Assembly: GCF_009789195.1 (NCBI RefSeq)
Contig: NZ_WSTC01000013.1
Coordinates: forward strand, 62,001 to 126,000
From: Paenibacillus sp. MMS18-CY102
Lineage (GTDB): Bacteria; Bacillota; Bacilli; Paenibacillales; Paenibacillaceae
Direction of reading: 5' to 3'
DNA length: 64,000 nucleotides
The notes beneath the pieces were generated by a model. That model was given only the letters and a program-made list of their open reading frames with translations. It was not told where the DNA came from and ran no database searches. Positions 37,899 through 46,444 of this stretch are shown here, piece after piece. Every line of letters begins with the position of its first letter. Position 1 is the first letter of the stretch. The position numbers and the translations under genes are program-made.

Positions 37899-38927
37899 AT
37901 GTTTGGAGGATCGAAAGATTTAGGGATCGACTTAGGAACTGCGAACACCCTAGTCTATGTGCGAGGCAAAGGAATTGTCGTTAGGGAGCCATCTGTGGTG
38001 GCCTTACGTACTGATACGAAGACAATTGAAGCGGTAGGCGAGCATGCGAAGAAAATGATCGGCAGAACACCAGGCAACATTCGGGCGATTCGCCCAATGA
38101 AGGATGGCGTTATTGCAGATTTCGAAACAACCGCTACAATGATTAAATACTTTATTCGCCAAGCGCAAAAGCAGCGTGCGTTGTTCCCGCGCCATCCGAA
38201 CGTCATGGTATGCGTGCCTTCGGGCATTACGGCCGTGGAGAAGCGTGCGGTGGAAGACGCGACGAAACAAGCGGGTGCGCGTGAGGCGTACACGATTGAA
38301 GAGCCGTTCGCAGCAGCAATCGGCGCTGATCTTCCAGTGTGGGAGCCGACAGGCAGCATGGTCGTTGATATCGGCGGCGGTACGACAGAGGTTGCTGTTA
38401 TCTCGCTCGGCGGCATCGTGACAAGCCGTTCCATTCGTGTTGCGGGTGATGAGATGGATGAGGCGATTATCCAGTATATCAAACGCGTATACAATCTCAT
38501 GATTGGCGAGCGGACAGCTGAGCAGCTAAAAATGGAGATCGGTTCGGCGATGCCGTTCGACCGTACGGAATCAATCGAAATTCGCGGGCGCGATCTTGTG
38601 AGCGGCTTGCCGAAGACACTCTCCATTACATCCGAAGAAATGAGAGAGGCGCTCACGGATACGGTTAATTCGATCGTGGACGCAGTTAAGATTACGCTGG
38701 AAAAATGCCCGCCTGAGCTGTCTGCTGACATTATGGACCGCGGCATTGTATTAACGGGCGGCGGCGCGCTGCTTCACAGCTTGGACAAGCTGCTGGCTCG
38801 TGAGACAGGAATGCCTGTTATCGTTGCGGAGAATCCGCTCGATTGTGTTGCGATCGGCACAGGGCGTGCGCTCGACAACATTCATCTATTTAAGAACAAA
38901 TCGTCGTCTTCCCGCTCGAAGCGCTAG
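37899..38927 (+). CDS. mreB: Rod shape-determining protein MreB
   Basis: A 342-residue bacterial actin that organises elongasome synthesis at the membrane. The ATP-binding motifs are [10 protein letters not shown] (phosphate 1), [14 protein letters not shown] (phosphate 2) and [12 protein letters not shown] (adenosine). Length and motifs are canonical. AAGGGAG precedes the ATG. mreC and mreD follow. Confidence 0.97.
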   Translation: MFGGSKDLGIDLGTANTLVYVRGKGIVVREPSVVALRTDTKTIEAVGEHAKKMIGRTPGNIRAIRPMKDGVIADFETTATMIKYFIRQAQKQRALFPRHPNVMVCVPSGITAVEKRAVEDATKQAGAREAYTIEEPFAAAIGADLPVWEPTGSMVVDIGGGTTEVAVISLGGIVTSRSIRVAGDEMDEAIIQYIKRVYNLMIGERTAEQLKMEIGSAMPFDRTESIEIRGRDLVSGLPKTLSITSEEMREALTDTVNSIVDAVKITLEKCPPELSADIMDRGIVLTGGGALLHSLDKLLARETGMPVIVAENPLDCVAIGTGRALDNIHLFKNKSSSSRSKR

Positions 38928-38969
38928 GCAACGGACGGTTTTTCTTACGAATTAGTTAACCAATGGGCG

Positions 38970-39854
38970 GTGATTGAACTGTTTAATCTGATGAGAAACA
39001 AACGGCTGTTCGTCCTCATGATCGGATTGATCTTGTTCATCGCAGTGCTCGGATTTTCGCTTAACGACAGGAAGCTGTCGGCACCCGAAAAGTTCGTCAA
39101 TGATTCCGTCGCCTACGTACAGCAATGGTTTTACAAGCCCGCTGGCTATATAGCGGGCTTGTTTGAGGATATTGGCAGCATCCGATCCCTGCATGAAGAG
39201 AATGAGAACCTCCGTACGATGGCAGCGGCTTATACGCGTGACAAGATTAAGTACAATAGGATTGAGCAAGAAAATGTACGGCTGCAGGAAAAACTAAAGT
39301 TTACAGAACGGCAAAAAAAACTGAATGATTATGAATACTTAATTGCGCAAGTTGTAGCAATAAGCCCTGATCCGTACAACCCGACGATTCGCATTAATCT
39401 TGGGTCTGAGAATGGGATTAAGAAAGACATGGCGGTTGTTTCGGAAGATGGGTTGGTAGGCATTGTCGATAAGGTGTCGGCATTCTCCTCCAGCGTGCAG
39501 CCGATTACTTCCCTTGATGAGAAGTCGCCGAGCTCCAAATCGATTTCCGTAACGGTGCTTGGCCGCGAGCTTGAGTCATTCGGCATTATTAGTACTTACG
39601 ATAAGGAATCAGGAAGGCTCATTATGAGCCGTATTCCTGAGAAGGATCCTATGATGGTCGGCGATACGGTCATCACATCTGGCTTAGGCAACGTGTTCCC
39701 GAGCGGCCTTGTAATTGGCACGGTTGAAACACCGCCGCAAGCAGGTGATTTTGGGCTGACGAAAGTGGCTTCCGTTAAGCCGTTAGCCGATTTTGACCGC
39801 CCAACGGAGCTCTTCGTCGTGAAGATGTCAGAGACAGGGGATGAAACGCCATGA
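38970..39854 (+). CDS. mreC: Rod shape-determining protein MreC
   Basis: About 294 residues. An N-terminal membrane segment (LFVLMIGLILFIAVLGFSL) is followed by a coiled coil (about 65-110) and the extracellular beta-domain (GSENGIKKDMAVVSEDGLVGIVD). It links MreB to the cell-wall enzymes. The listed start is GTG 38970, the first usual codon. However, the strong ribosome site GGCGGTGAT covers 38966-38974, inside that start, and is spaced four bases from a CTG at 38979; starting there gives an N-terminus LFNLMRNKRLF like other MreC proteins. The true start may therefore be CTG. The stop overlaps mreD. Confidence 0.92.
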   Translation: MIELFNLMRNKRLFVLMIGLILFIAVLGFSLNDRKLSAPEKFVNDSVAYVQQWFYKPAGYIAGLFEDIGSIRSLHEENENLRTMAAAYTRDKIKYNRIEQENVRLQEKLKFTERQKKLNDYEYLIAQVVAISPDPYNPTIRINLGSENGIKKDMAVVSEDGLVGIVDKVSAFSSSVQPITSLDEKSPSSKSISVTVLGRELESFGIISTYDKESGRLIMSRIPEKDPMMVGDTVITSGLGNVFPSGLVIGTVETPPQAGDFGLTKVASVKPLADFDRPTELFVVKMSETGDETP

Positions 39855-40378
39855 CGACCGGGCGACTGGTCGTTTTGATGTTCGTTCTTTTCTTAATCGA
39901 GGGTACGCTTGTGCCGTGGTTCATGCCTGAGCAGCTCACGGGAAGGCTTATTCCCCATTTCACATTCGTTATTGTGTTGTATACCGCGATGTATGGCGGG
40001 CGCCATAAAGCGCTCGTGCTCGGGCTTGTTTTTGGTTTGCTGCAGGATATTGCCTATTACGGCCATTTGCTTGGCATTCATTCGTTCTCGATGGGGCTGC
40101 TTGGGTATTTGACAGGCCTGCTGCTAGACAAGAAACGGGTGACGATGATGAGTGCGTTGTTAGTCGTCACGGTATGCTGCCTCGTCTATGAGTCCGTTAT
40201 TTACGGCGTCTATCTCGTATTCCGTTTTACTCGCGAAACCTATAGTTATGCGATGGTTGATCATATTTTGCTCAGTACGTTTCTGCAATTAGGATTTGCC
40301 TTGGTTGTTTACGTGCCGGTCCGTCGGTGGGTAGACCGTTCGGGCTATGCCGCAAAATCGGAAAATGAAGAAGAATAA
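39851..40378 (+). CDS. mreD: Rod shape-determining protein MreD
   Basis: A 175-residue membrane protein with about five membrane segments (for example LVVLMFVLFLIEGTLV and HFTFVIVLYTAMYGG). It completes the MreBCD set. The ATG overlaps the mreC stop by four bases (ATGA), so its translation is coupled. Confidence 0.92.
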   Translation: MTTGRLVVLMFVLFLIEGTLVPWFMPEQLTGRLIPHFTFVIVLYTAMYGGRHKALVLGLVFGLLQDIAYYGHLLGIHSFSMGLLGYLTGLLLDKKRVTMMSALLVVTVCCLVYESVIYGVYLVFRFTRETYSYAMVDHILLSTFLQLGFALVVYVPVRRWVDRSGYAAKSENEEE

Positions 40379-40440
40379 GCGCGTTCGGCAGGATTCGAGG
40401 CATGTCGAAAAGAAAGAGTAGATTGGAGGAGGGACGTTCG

Positions 40441-41106
40441 TTGACCGAGAAACAGCATATTACGATTAAGGGCGTTAAAGAAGGTCTCGTGTTCCTTCTC
40501 GATGATCGCTGCGAATTTTCGGCTTTGCTCGATGAGTTGCACTATAAGCTGGAAAAAACGCATCAACAGCTGCTTTCAGGACCGCTAATTCACGTTCATG
40601 TCAAATTAGGCAGCCGTGAAACGACTGAGGATGAGAAGGATCGGATTAAATCGGTGTTGCGCCAGAGGGGCAACTTGCTCGTGCAATCCATTCAAAGCGA
40701 AGCCGAGCAGGAATCAGCAGCCAACAGCAACAAGCAAGAGATGAAAGTCATGTCAGGCATTATTCGATCCGGTCAGGTGATCACGCATGATGGAAGCTTG
40801 CTTCTGCTTGGTGATTTGCATCCTGGCGGATCCATTATATGCACAGGGGATATTTACGTCATGGGAACACTGGCTGGCATGGCGCATGCTGGAGCAGAAG
40901 GGAATGCAGATGCGATTATCGCGTCCTCCTTGTTGCGCCCGACACAGCTGCGTATTGCTGAAGTGATAAGCAGGCCTCCAGAGGAATGGATGACTGGAGA
41001 TGCTGCCATGGAATATGCATTTTTGCAAGAAGGCGTAATGCAAGTCGACAAGACGACCCAATTGTTCCGAATGCGTAAAGAACCGATCGTGTATAAAGGA
41101 GTGTAG
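40441..41106 (+). CDS. minC: Septum site-determining protein MinC
   Basis: A 221-residue FtsZ inhibitor that keeps division away from the poles. The N-terminal domain (ITIKGVKEGLVFLLDDRCEF) meets FtsZ, and the C-terminal right-handed beta-helix (SGQVITHDGSLLLLGDLHPGG, GDIYVMGTLAG) dimerises and binds MinD. The frame is open from ATG 40402, but GGAGGAGGG at 40424-40432 points to TTG 40441, which gives a length close to the Bacillus protein (226). minD starts three bases after the stop. Confidence 0.93.
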   Translation: MTEKQHITIKGVKEGLVFLLDDRCEFSALLDELHYKLEKTHQQLLSGPLIHVHVKLGSRETTEDEKDRIKSVLRQRGNLLVQSIQSEAEQESAANSNKQEMKVMSGIIRSGQVITHDGSLLLLGDLHPGGSIICTGDIYVMGTLAGMAHAGAEGNADAIIASSLLRPTQLRIAEVISRPPEEWMTGDAAMEYAFLQEGVMQVDKTTQLFRMRKEPIVYKGV

Positions 41107-41109
41107 ATC

Positions 41110-41901
41110 ATGGGAGATGCGATAGTCGTAACTTCAGGAAAAGGAGGCGTCGGCAAGACGACGACGTCTGCGAATTTGGGCACGGCACTTGCACTGCTCG
41201 GCAAAAAAGTATGCATGGTCGATACGGATATCGGATTGCGCAATCTGGATGTCGTCATGGGACTTGAGAACCGTATTGTTTATGACCTAGTCGACGTTGC
41301 AGAGGGGCGCTGCCGGCTGCAGCAAGCGCTCGTGAAAGATAAGCGGTTCGAAGAATTGTACATGCTGCCGGCTGCGCAGACGAAAGATAAGCATGATGTC
41401 TCGCCAGATCAGGTGCGTGACATGATTCTTGAATTAAAGAAGGATTTTGATTTTGTTATTATCGATTGTCCAGCAGGGATTGAACAAGGCTTCCGTAATG
41501 CAGTTGCTGGCGCGGATCGGGCAATTGTCGTTACGACGCCGGAAAATGCGGCGGTTCGCGATGCAGACCGTGTTATCGGACTGCTTGAACAGACGCAAGT
41601 TGCTTCGAAGCTGGTCATTAACCGGATTCGGCCAAGCATGCTGAAGACTGGCGATATGCTCGATATCGATGAGGTGTGCCAAGTGCTCGCGATTGATCTG
41701 CTTGGCATCGTGCCAGATGACGAGAAGGTCATTAAGTCTGCGAACGCAGGCGAGCCAACCGTCATGGATCCTTCATCGCGTGCTGCAATTGCTTATCGCA
41801 ACATTGCTCGCCGCATTTTGGGTGACATGGTCCCGCTGATGCCGCTTGAAGATAAGACGGGCATGCTTAAACGATTCCGCAAGTTCCTCGGAATAGGATG
41901 A
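41110..41901 (+). CDS. minD: Septum site-determining protein MinD
   Basis: A 263-residue ParA/MinD ATPase that carries MinC to the membrane. The deviant Walker A is GKGGVGKTT at 10-18, with DTDIGLRNLDVV and FVIIDCPAGIEQG downstream. The C-terminal amphipathic membrane-targeting helix (MLKRFRKFLGIG) is intact. No minE was seen, as expected for a Gram-positive that uses DivIVA/MinJ. Confidence 0.97.
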   Translation: MGDAIVVTSGKGGVGKTTTSANLGTALALLGKKVCMVDTDIGLRNLDVVMGLENRIVYDLVDVAEGRCRLQQALVKDKRFEELYMLPAAQTKDKHDVSPDQVRDMILELKKDFDFVIIDCPAGIEQGFRNAVAGADRAIVVTTPENAAVRDADRVIGLLEQTQVASKLVINRIRPSMLKTGDMLDIDEVCQVLAIDLLGIVPDDEKVIKSANAGEPTVMDPSSRAAIAYRNIARRILGDMVPLMPLEDKTGMLKRFRKFLGIG

Positions 41902-41908
41902 AGCTAGT

Positions 41909-43054
41909 GTGATTAATAAATTCAAAAAGCTAGACTGGGGCATACTCGTGTTGTTGCTGCTGTTTATGTGCATTAGTACGATGATCGTTCACAGCGCTAC
42001 ATCATACGATCCACGATATGCCTCTTATGATACGAAGACCGTCATTTTTTATTGCATAGGCTTTGGCGTCGTTTTGCTTATGTCCATGATCGATTATCGC
42101 TTGCTTCTCAAAGGTTGGTATATCTGGTATGCGATCGGGCTTGTTTCGCTAGTGCTCGTCTTTTTCTTAGCCAAAGAAATTAACGGTGCACGAAGCTGGT
42201 TTGAGTTCGGCGGATTGCAGTTCCAGCCTGCGGAGATGGTTAAGATCGTGTTGATCATCGGGATTGCTTTCTTAATGGGAAGGCGGCAGGGAGAACCGCT
42301 GCTGCTGACGAATGATGTATTGCCAGTGGCGCTGTATGCATTTATTCCGTTCTTGCTCGTTATGATGCAGCCTGACCTTGGCAACGCGATCATTTATTTG
42401 ATTATCGTGCTGGGCATGCTCTGGATCGGCAATGTCAAATATACGCATGTGCTTGTCGGATTGTCGGTTGTTGTCGGCTTTATTCTCGTGTTCGGCATTT
42501 TGTTTAATACGTACAATGCGCAAATCAAGACGTACCTGACCGAGCATGAGAAGCTGCACTGGTATCAACGGATTAACGGGTTTATGAACCCGGGTAATGC
42601 GTCTGAGAAGGAAGTATACCAAGCAACCAAAGCAAAGATCGCTATTGGTTCCGGCGGCCTGGCAGGCGATGGATACTTAAAGGGCGATTCAAAAAATAAA
42701 GCGTTCATTTCGTATCCATATTCTGATTCCATCTTCGTCGTCGTCGGGGAAGAGTTCGGGTTCCAAGGCTCAGCGGTGTTGCTGCTGCTATACTTCTTAT
42801 TGATTTATAGGATGATTCTAATCGCCTTCCAGTGCTATGACAAACGGGGGTCGTTCATGATTATCGGGATTGTCTCGATGTTCGTGTTCCAGATTTTCGA
42901 GAATATCGGAATGATGATCGGCTTGATGCCGATTACTGGAATTACGCTTCCGTTTGTCAGCTACGGCGGCACTTCCTTGCTGCTTAACATGCTTTGTATT
43001 GGGTTGGTGTTTAGCATTAAAGTGCATCAAGAGAAGTACGAATTAGATACGTAA
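41909..43054 (+). CDS. rodA: RodA/FtsW-family SEDS peptidoglycan polymerase
   Basis: 381 residues with about ten membrane segments. Typical SEDS motifs are KEINGARSWFEFGGLQFQPAEMVKI and PFVSYGGTSLLLNMLCIGLVFSI, and the conserved Asp region (MMQPDLGNAIIYLI) needed for glycan polymerisation is present. The neighbourhood (mreBCD, minCD) suggests the elongation enzyme RodA; SpoVE or FtsW cannot be excluded by sequence alone. Starts with GTG seven bases after minD. In Bacillus subtilis rodA is not here. Confidence 0.9.
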   Translation: MINKFKKLDWGILVLLLLFMCISTMIVHSATSYDPRYASYDTKTVIFYCIGFGVVLLMSMIDYRLLLKGWYIWYAIGLVSLVLVFFLAKEINGARSWFEFGGLQFQPAEMVKIVLIIGIAFLMGRRQGEPLLLTNDVLPVALYAFIPFLLVMMQPDLGNAIIYLIIVLGMLWIGNVKYTHVLVGLSVVVGFILVFGILFNTYNAQIKTYLTEHEKLHWYQRINGFMNPGNASEKEVYQATKAKIAIGSGGLAGDGYLKGDSKNKAFISYPYSDSIFVVVGEEFGFQGSAVLLLLYFLLIYRMILIAFQCYDKRGSFMIIGIVSMFVFQIFENIGMMIGLMPITGITLPFVSYGGTSLLLNMLCIGLVFSIKVHQEKYELDT

Positions 43055-43061
43055 GCGGCCA

Positions 43062-43098
43062 AACTCTCCTTTCGTCAGCAGATGAAGGAGAGTTTTTT
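43062..43098 (+). terminator. Terminator after rodA
   Basis: AACTCTCCTT pairs with AAGGAGAGTT around 12 bases, followed by TTTTTT. Confidence 0.9.
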
Positions 43099-43133
43099 TG
43101 ATCGATAAAATGCTGTCGTGGCATGGCTTTCCT

Positions 43134-43142
43134 GTATATAAT
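43134..43142 (+). promoter_or_regulatory. Candidate promoter for the HxlR regulator
   Basis: A perfect TATAAT (43137-43142) lies 55 bases before the GTG start. No convincing -35 box was found. Confidence 0.4.
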
Positions 43143-43197
43143 AGGATGTAGTTTCCATATTGCAGGGTGTCCGAGCCTATTATTAGGAGTTGAGAGC

Positions 43198-43569
43198 GTG
43201 GAAGAGTCGAGGCATTTGCCAGACATGCATGAGTCGCCTTGCCATTACCGGCGTGCGCTTGAAGTTATATCGAATAAATGGACGGTGCTTGTTTTTTATG
43301 AACTGGAAACGGGCGCGAAGCGGTATCATTATTTGAAGAAACAGGTCGAAGGCGTTACCCAAAAAATGTTGACACAAACCTTAAGGCAGCTAGAGCGGGA
43401 CGGGCTTGTGCATCGGGAGGTTTATCCGACGGTTCCTCCGAGCGTTGAATATTCGCTTACGCCGCTTGGCGAGAGCTTGATTGAGCCGATGCGAATGCTG
43501 CACAAATGGACGGAGTCCCACTACGGGTCCGTGCTAGCAGCTAGGGAATTGTACGACCAGCATGCATGA
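43198..43569 (+). CDS. HxlR-family transcriptional regulator
   Basis: A 123-residue winged-helix regulator. The HxlR core is complete: SPCHYRRALEVISNKWTVLVFYELETG, then YHYLKKQVEGVTQKMLTQTLRQLERDGLV and YPTVPPSVEYSLTPLGESL. A cysteine in the usual N-terminal place (SPCHYRRAL) may sense redox or electrophiles. The frame opens at 43123, but TAGGAG at 43184-43189 indicates the GTG at 43198. It sits just upstream of, and in line with, the amidohydrolase operon, so local control is plausible but unproven. Confidence 0.92.
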   Translation: MEESRHLPDMHESPCHYRRALEVISNKWTVLVFYELETGAKRYHYLKKQVEGVTQKMLTQTLRQLERDGLVHREVYPTVPPSVEYSLTPLGESLIEPMRMLHKWTESHYGSVLAARELYDQHA

Positions 43570-43607
43570 CATTGACATGAATTGTTAGGAATTATGAAAT
43601 GAAGTGC

Positions 43608-43636
43608 ATGACATACGCAATTTCTCGCTGTATGAT
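43608..43636 (+). promoter_or_regulatory. Promoter of the amidohydrolase operon
   Basis: ATGACA and TATGAT are 17 bases apart. A direct repeat GCATGACAT occurs at 43564-43572 and 43606-43614, 42 bases apart, the second overlapping the -35 box; this could be an operator for the HxlR protein. Confidence 0.55.
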
Positions 43637-43771
43637 GTGACTATAACTAACATGGTGATTGGAACATAACCGGCATACGCTACAAGCAAAAATGCTGCCT
43701 GTGCTGAAACATGCAACGGCGAATAGGAACGAGGCCTTAGTCAAACAAGGGACAGTTTGGAGGCTGATACG

Positions 43772-45184
43772 ATGATGGCACAGCTCGAATGGGTCGTGAA
43801 AGGCGGGGATGCCGTCCTTCCGGATGGGGTGAAGCGGCTTGATATTGGCATTGCAGGCGGCTTAATCGTGGCTATAGGGGAGCACCTGGACACAACCCAC
43901 GCCCAAATCATTGATGCGGCAGGATTGACTGTCATGCCAGGTGCGATTGATGTCCATGTGCATCTCAATGAGCCTGCTCTTGGCCACTGGGAAGGGTTCC
44001 GCACCGGGACGTTGGCCCTTGCTGCAGGCGGATGCACAACTTTTTTCGATATGCCGCTCAATGGAAGGCCACCGACCGTGTCGGTCCCTGCGTTGCGCCT
44101 GAAGCAGGCATTGGCTGAATCTGCGTCGCGTATCGATTACGGCCTCTGGGGCGGGCTGATGCCGGGCTATCTGGATCAGATTGAGCCATTGGCAGCGGCA
44201 GGCGTCATTGGTTTCAAAGCATTTATGTCCTCGCCGGGCTCGTTCGAGGAAGGGGATTTTTGCGAGGTCGATGATCTTCATCTGCTCAGAGGCATGGCGC
44301 GAATCGCGCCAACTGGACGGCTGCTTGCACTTCATGCGGAGAGCGAGCCGATCGTATCTGCCCTTGCTCGCGAAATGAGGCAAGAAGGCAGAGTAGATGC
44401 CCGTTCTTATGCGATGTCGCGGCCCGTTTGGGCGGAGCGTGAAGCGGTGAGGCGTGCGCTGTTAGCAGCTGAGATGACCGGATGTCCGGTACATTTCGTC
44501 CATATCAGCAGTGCTGAGGCTGTCATGGACATTGCGGAAGCGCGGCGTTCTGGGGTGGATGCCTCGATTGAAACATGCGCGCATTATTTAACGCTGACGG
44601 TTGATGATTTTGTACAGCTCGGAGCAATCGCCAAGTGTGCGCCTCCGCTAAGGGATACGTCTAATCTCGAACGGATGTGGGAGCTTATTGCAGACGGCAC
44701 GATTAATCTGGTGTCCTCGGACCATTCGCCTTGCCCGCCTGAGATGAAGGCAGGGGATAATTATTTTGACATCTGGGGCGGCATATCTGGCGCGCAGAGC
44801 ACGATGGAGCTGGTGCTTGGCGAAGGCTGCCTGAAGCGGGGAATTTCGCTTGAGAGAGCAGCCCGCATACTTGCGGAAGCGCCAGCTCAGCGGTTTGGAA
44901 TTTCGGATCGCAAAGGGTCGATACAGGTTGGGCTAGACGCAGACTTAGCGCTTGTCGACTTGAATCATGCGTACACGTTGAAGCAGGAGGACCTATTGGA
45001 TCGGCATCGCCAAAGCCCATATGTGGGCAGAACATTCGGCTGCCGCGTCATCCGCACCTTAGTGAGGGGGCAGACGGTATACGAAGTTAGCGGGATTGGG
45101 CGCGGCGATAAGCAAGGGGGAGGATTGCCTATTCGGCCAACGCCTCTTTTTGCTAATAGGCAACCAAGGAGGCAAGATAGCTGA
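43772..45184 (+). CDS. Allantoinase-like cyclic amidohydrolase
   Basis: About 470 residues of the dihydropyrimidinase/allantoinase superfamily, which opens cyclic amide rings. The binuclear metal site is complete: HVH in DVHVHLNEP, the carboxylated Lys in GFKAFMSS, His in LALHAESE, His in VHFVHISS and Asp in LVSSDHSP. The signature DMPLNGRPPTVS and the WEGFRTGT segment are closest to allantoinase (AllB), so allantoin to allantoate is the likely reaction; a hydantoinase role is the main alternative. The last 30 residues are a divergent tail. ATG 43772 (or 43775) follows TTTGGAGG; the frame opens at a TTG at 43757. Its stop overlaps the next start by one base. Confidence 0.82.
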   Translation: MMAQLEWVVKGGDAVLPDGVKRLDIGIAGGLIVAIGEHLDTTHAQIIDAAGLTVMPGAIDVHVHLNEPALGHWEGFRTGTLALAAGGCTTFFDMPLNGRPPTVSVPALRLKQALAESASRIDYGLWGGLMPGYLDQIEPLAAAGVIGFKAFMSSPGSFEEGDFCEVDDLHLLRGMARIAPTGRLLALHAESEPIVSALAREMRQEGRVDARSYAMSRPVWAEREAVRRALLAAEMTGCPVHFVHISSAEAVMDIAEARRSGVDASIETCAHYLTLTVDDFVQLGAIAKCAPPLRDTSNLERMWELIADGTINLVSSDHSPCPPEMKAGDNYFDIWGGISGAQSTMELVLGEGCLKRGISLERAARILAEAPAQRFGISDRKGSIQVGLDADLALVDLNHAYTLKQEDLLDRHRQSPYVGRTFGCRVIRTLVRGQTVYEVSGIGRGDKQGGGLPIRPTPLFANRQPRRQDS

Positions 45185-46419
45185 TGGATGATAAAATAAA
45201 GCTATTGGCTTGGCTCGACCAAAATGATGAGCGGTTGTATGCAATGATTCAATCGCTTGTGCGTGTACCTTCCGACAACCCGCTAGGCGATTGCAAGCCG
45301 ATTGCCGCAGAAACCGCTGCACTCCTTGCCCAACATGGCTTTGATCCGGTGCGGCTGCCTATACCCGCTGAAGCAATTCACGCAGCGGGCATGCAATCTG
45401 CTGATAATATAGTAGCAGAGCTCCTTGTTGGCGATGGCTGCGGCCCAGTCATTGTCTTGAATGCGCATGGCGACGTCGTGCCTCCAGGCGAAGGGTGGCA
45501 CTATGATCCGTATGCTGGTGATATTGTGGAAGGCAAACTTTATGGACGAGGCGCAGCGGTGTCCAAGTCGGATATTGCGGTCTATACGTTCGCAGCGATG
45601 GCGCTTCGCGAAACCGGTGCCGCAGGTGCTGGGAAGCTCGTGCTAGCATTTACCTTTGATGAAGAAACCGGAGGCGAGATCGGTCCACAGCGGCTGCTGC
45701 AGGAAGGGCAAATTCGTCCGGATTACGCGATTTGTGCAGGGTTTACCCATTCGATCGTCCATGCGCATAACGGGTGCTTGCACTTGGAAGTTACGGTTAA
45801 GGGCAAGTCGGCGCATGCCGCCATCCCTGACACAGGCACAGACGCTATCGAAGCGATGAATGGGCTGCTCCAAATGTTATATGCGCATCGCGCTGAGCTG
45901 CAAGCGATTCAATCGAACATCACCGGCATTCAATCGCCGACGCTGAATGTTGGCTTGATTAACGGCGGCATTAATACGAATGTAGTGCCGGATCGATGTA
46001 CGATTCGGCTGGACCGCCGCATTATACCGGAAGAGCAGCCGGAACAGGCGGAGCGGGAGCTGGTTAAGCGGCTGGAAGAAGCTGCGGAGCAATACCCAGG
46101 CGTTACGATAGAGATACGCCGCATCTTGCTGGCGCTGCCCTTCGGCCCTGTGCCAGAGAGCTCTCCGCTTATTGGTGCACTCCAGCATAATGCTAGCCAG
46201 CTCCTTGGGGAGAGGCTGCCAATTGAAGGCGTGCCGCTATACGCGGATGCGAGGCATTTTTACGAAGCGGGCATTCCGGCCGTGATGTTCGGGGCAGGCC
46301 CCCGCACATTAGCAGAAGCGAACGGGCATCGGGCGGATGAGCATGTCGAGCTGGCGGATGTTTCCGCCGCTGTCCGGATTGTCGCCTTGTCGTTATATGA
46401 TCTATTTAACCTTGCGTGA
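45184..46419 (+). CDS. M20-family metallohydrolase (ArgE/DapE type)
   Basis: A 411-residue zinc amidohydrolase or deacylase. Metal ligands are His in NAHGDVVPPGEGW, Asp in GRGAAVSKSD, Glu in FDEETGGEIGP and the C-terminal His in NGHRADEHVELADV; a lid domain (about 180-310) contains HAAIPDTGTDAIEAM. It resembles ArgE/DapE/CPG2-type enzymes more than the AllC branch, which usually reads GSHxDTV. The ATG overlaps the allantoinase stop, so the two are coupled and probably act in sequence. A possible substrate is allantoate or another carbamoyl or acyl amide from the first enzyme. Substrate is inference. Confidence 0.85.
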   Translation: MDDKIKLLAWLDQNDERLYAMIQSLVRVPSDNPLGDCKPIAAETAALLAQHGFDPVRLPIPAEAIHAAGMQSADNIVAELLVGDGCGPVIVLNAHGDVVPPGEGWHYDPYAGDIVEGKLYGRGAAVSKSDIAVYTFAAMALRETGAAGAGKLVLAFTFDEETGGEIGPQRLLQEGQIRPDYAICAGFTHSIVHAHNGCLHLEVTVKGKSAHAAIPDTGTDAIEAMNGLLQMLYAHRAELQAIQSNITGIQSPTLNVGLINGGINTNVVPDRCTIRLDRRIIPEEQPEQAERELVKRLEEAAEQYPGVTIEIRRILLALPFGPVPESSPLIGALQHNASQLLGERLPIEGVPLYADARHFYEAGIPAVMFGAGPRTLAEANGHRADEHVELADVSAAVRIVALSLYDLFNLA

Positions 46420-46444
46420 TGAGGGCAATTGAAGGAGATTAAGC

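Noticed and set aside
45184..46419. Assignment of the M20 gene as dapE or argE
   Set aside because: The motif pattern fits the family, but the operon context does not suggest lysine or arginine synthesis, so no gene symbol is given.
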